The position numbers and the translations under genes are program-made. Shown here piece by piece: positions 5,217 to 5,352 of a stretch of 5,352 nucleotides of DNA (position 1 is the first letter of the stretch; every line of letters begins with the position of its first letter). The notes below the pieces were generated by a model. It saw only the letters and a list, made by a program, of their open reading frames with translations. It was not told the origin of the DNA and searched no databases. This stretch comes from BMS3Abin12 sp964487445 (lineage in GTDB: Bacteria > Pseudomonadota > Gammaproteobacteria > 21-64-14), in the NCBI GenBank assembly GCA_964487445.1, contig CAZAQG010000121.1:1-5352 (forward strand), given 5' to 3'.

Positions 5217-5352
5217 GTGGTGGTGCTGATCCACGGGCTGTTCCTGTCCGGCTGGGTGATGGTCTGGCTGGCGTGGCGGCTGCGCCGATGCGGGCTGCAC
5301 ACGGCGATCTTCTCCTATCCGACGCGCCGGCGCAGCCCGGCGGACAACGCCC
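5217..5352 (+). CDS. alpha/beta-fold hydrolase, 5' part only (runs off the window)
   Basis: An open frame with no stop before the window end gives 45 residues beginning VVVLIHGLF and continuing with SGWVMVWLAWRLRRCG and IFSYPTRRRSPADNA. This matches the start of an alpha/beta-hydrolase fold: first strand, the HG oxyanion-hole motif (residues 6-7), first helix, then the strand ending in a YP(S/T) turn, as in small esterase/lipase-like proteins. The nucleophile GxSxG and the rest of the catalytic triad lie beyond the window, so the substrate is unknown. The start is uncertain: GTG 5217 is the first of three consecutive GTGs and gives a short N-terminus typical of the group, but the frame stays open back into nadA. 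The ATG at 5203 is in another frame and stops quickly. Same strand as nadA with no terminator between, so coupling is likely. Confidence 0.75.
   Translation, partial: MVVLIHGLFLSGWVMVWLAWRLRRCGLHTAIFSYPTRRRSPADNA

Noticed and set aside
5203..5229. ATG at 5203 as the hydrolase start
   Set aside because: This frame meets a stop after eight codons. The hydrolase motif is in a different frame.

Overview
The window looks like a core chromosomal stretch of a GC-rich proteobacterium, most likely a gammaproteobacterium. The AspRS closely resembles, as I remember it, the Pseudomonas-type enzyme, including its N-terminus. An FmdB-type zinc-ribbon gene sits directly upstream of aspS, an arrangement common in Gammaproteobacteria. 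A purple-sulfur or Chromatiales-like host is plausible but is only inference. I see no mobile element, CRISPR array, rRNA or tRNA.

Left to right: an unassigned leader (1-143); a cold-shock protein gene with a long 5' untranslated region and a strong intrinsic terminator (144-574); a convergent gene for a seven-segment DUF1614 membrane protein (657-1373, minus); a divergent intergenic region carrying an extended -10 promoter; a small FmdB zinc-ribbon gene (1505-1846); aspS (1959-3740); a repeat-rich intergenic region broken by exactly 100 Ns (3827-3926); nadA for quinolinate synthase (4081-5181); and the start of an alpha/beta-hydrolase gene cut off by the window end (5217-5352).

Most genes are housekeeping: cold-shock RNA chaperone, aspartyl-tRNA charging, and the iron-sulfur step of NAD biosynthesis. 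Two variants matter. The AspRS carries the His signature of the non-discriminating form that also makes Asp-tRNA(Asn), which implies a GatCAB amidotransferase elsewhere in the genome. The NadA resembles the Bacillus-like form rather than the E. coli form.

The most noteworthy structure not explained by genes lies between aspS and nadA. Three copies of a REP-like element (GTAG or GTGG head, 8-bp palindromic arms, 2-nt centre) occur in mixed orientation on both sides of the gap, and their arms differ by base-pair-preserving changes. A separate 9-bp inverted repeat lies in the nadA leader. I did not find convincing evidence of a new multi-gene system here. The gap hides an unknown length of sequence, so aspS and nadA may not be true neighbours.
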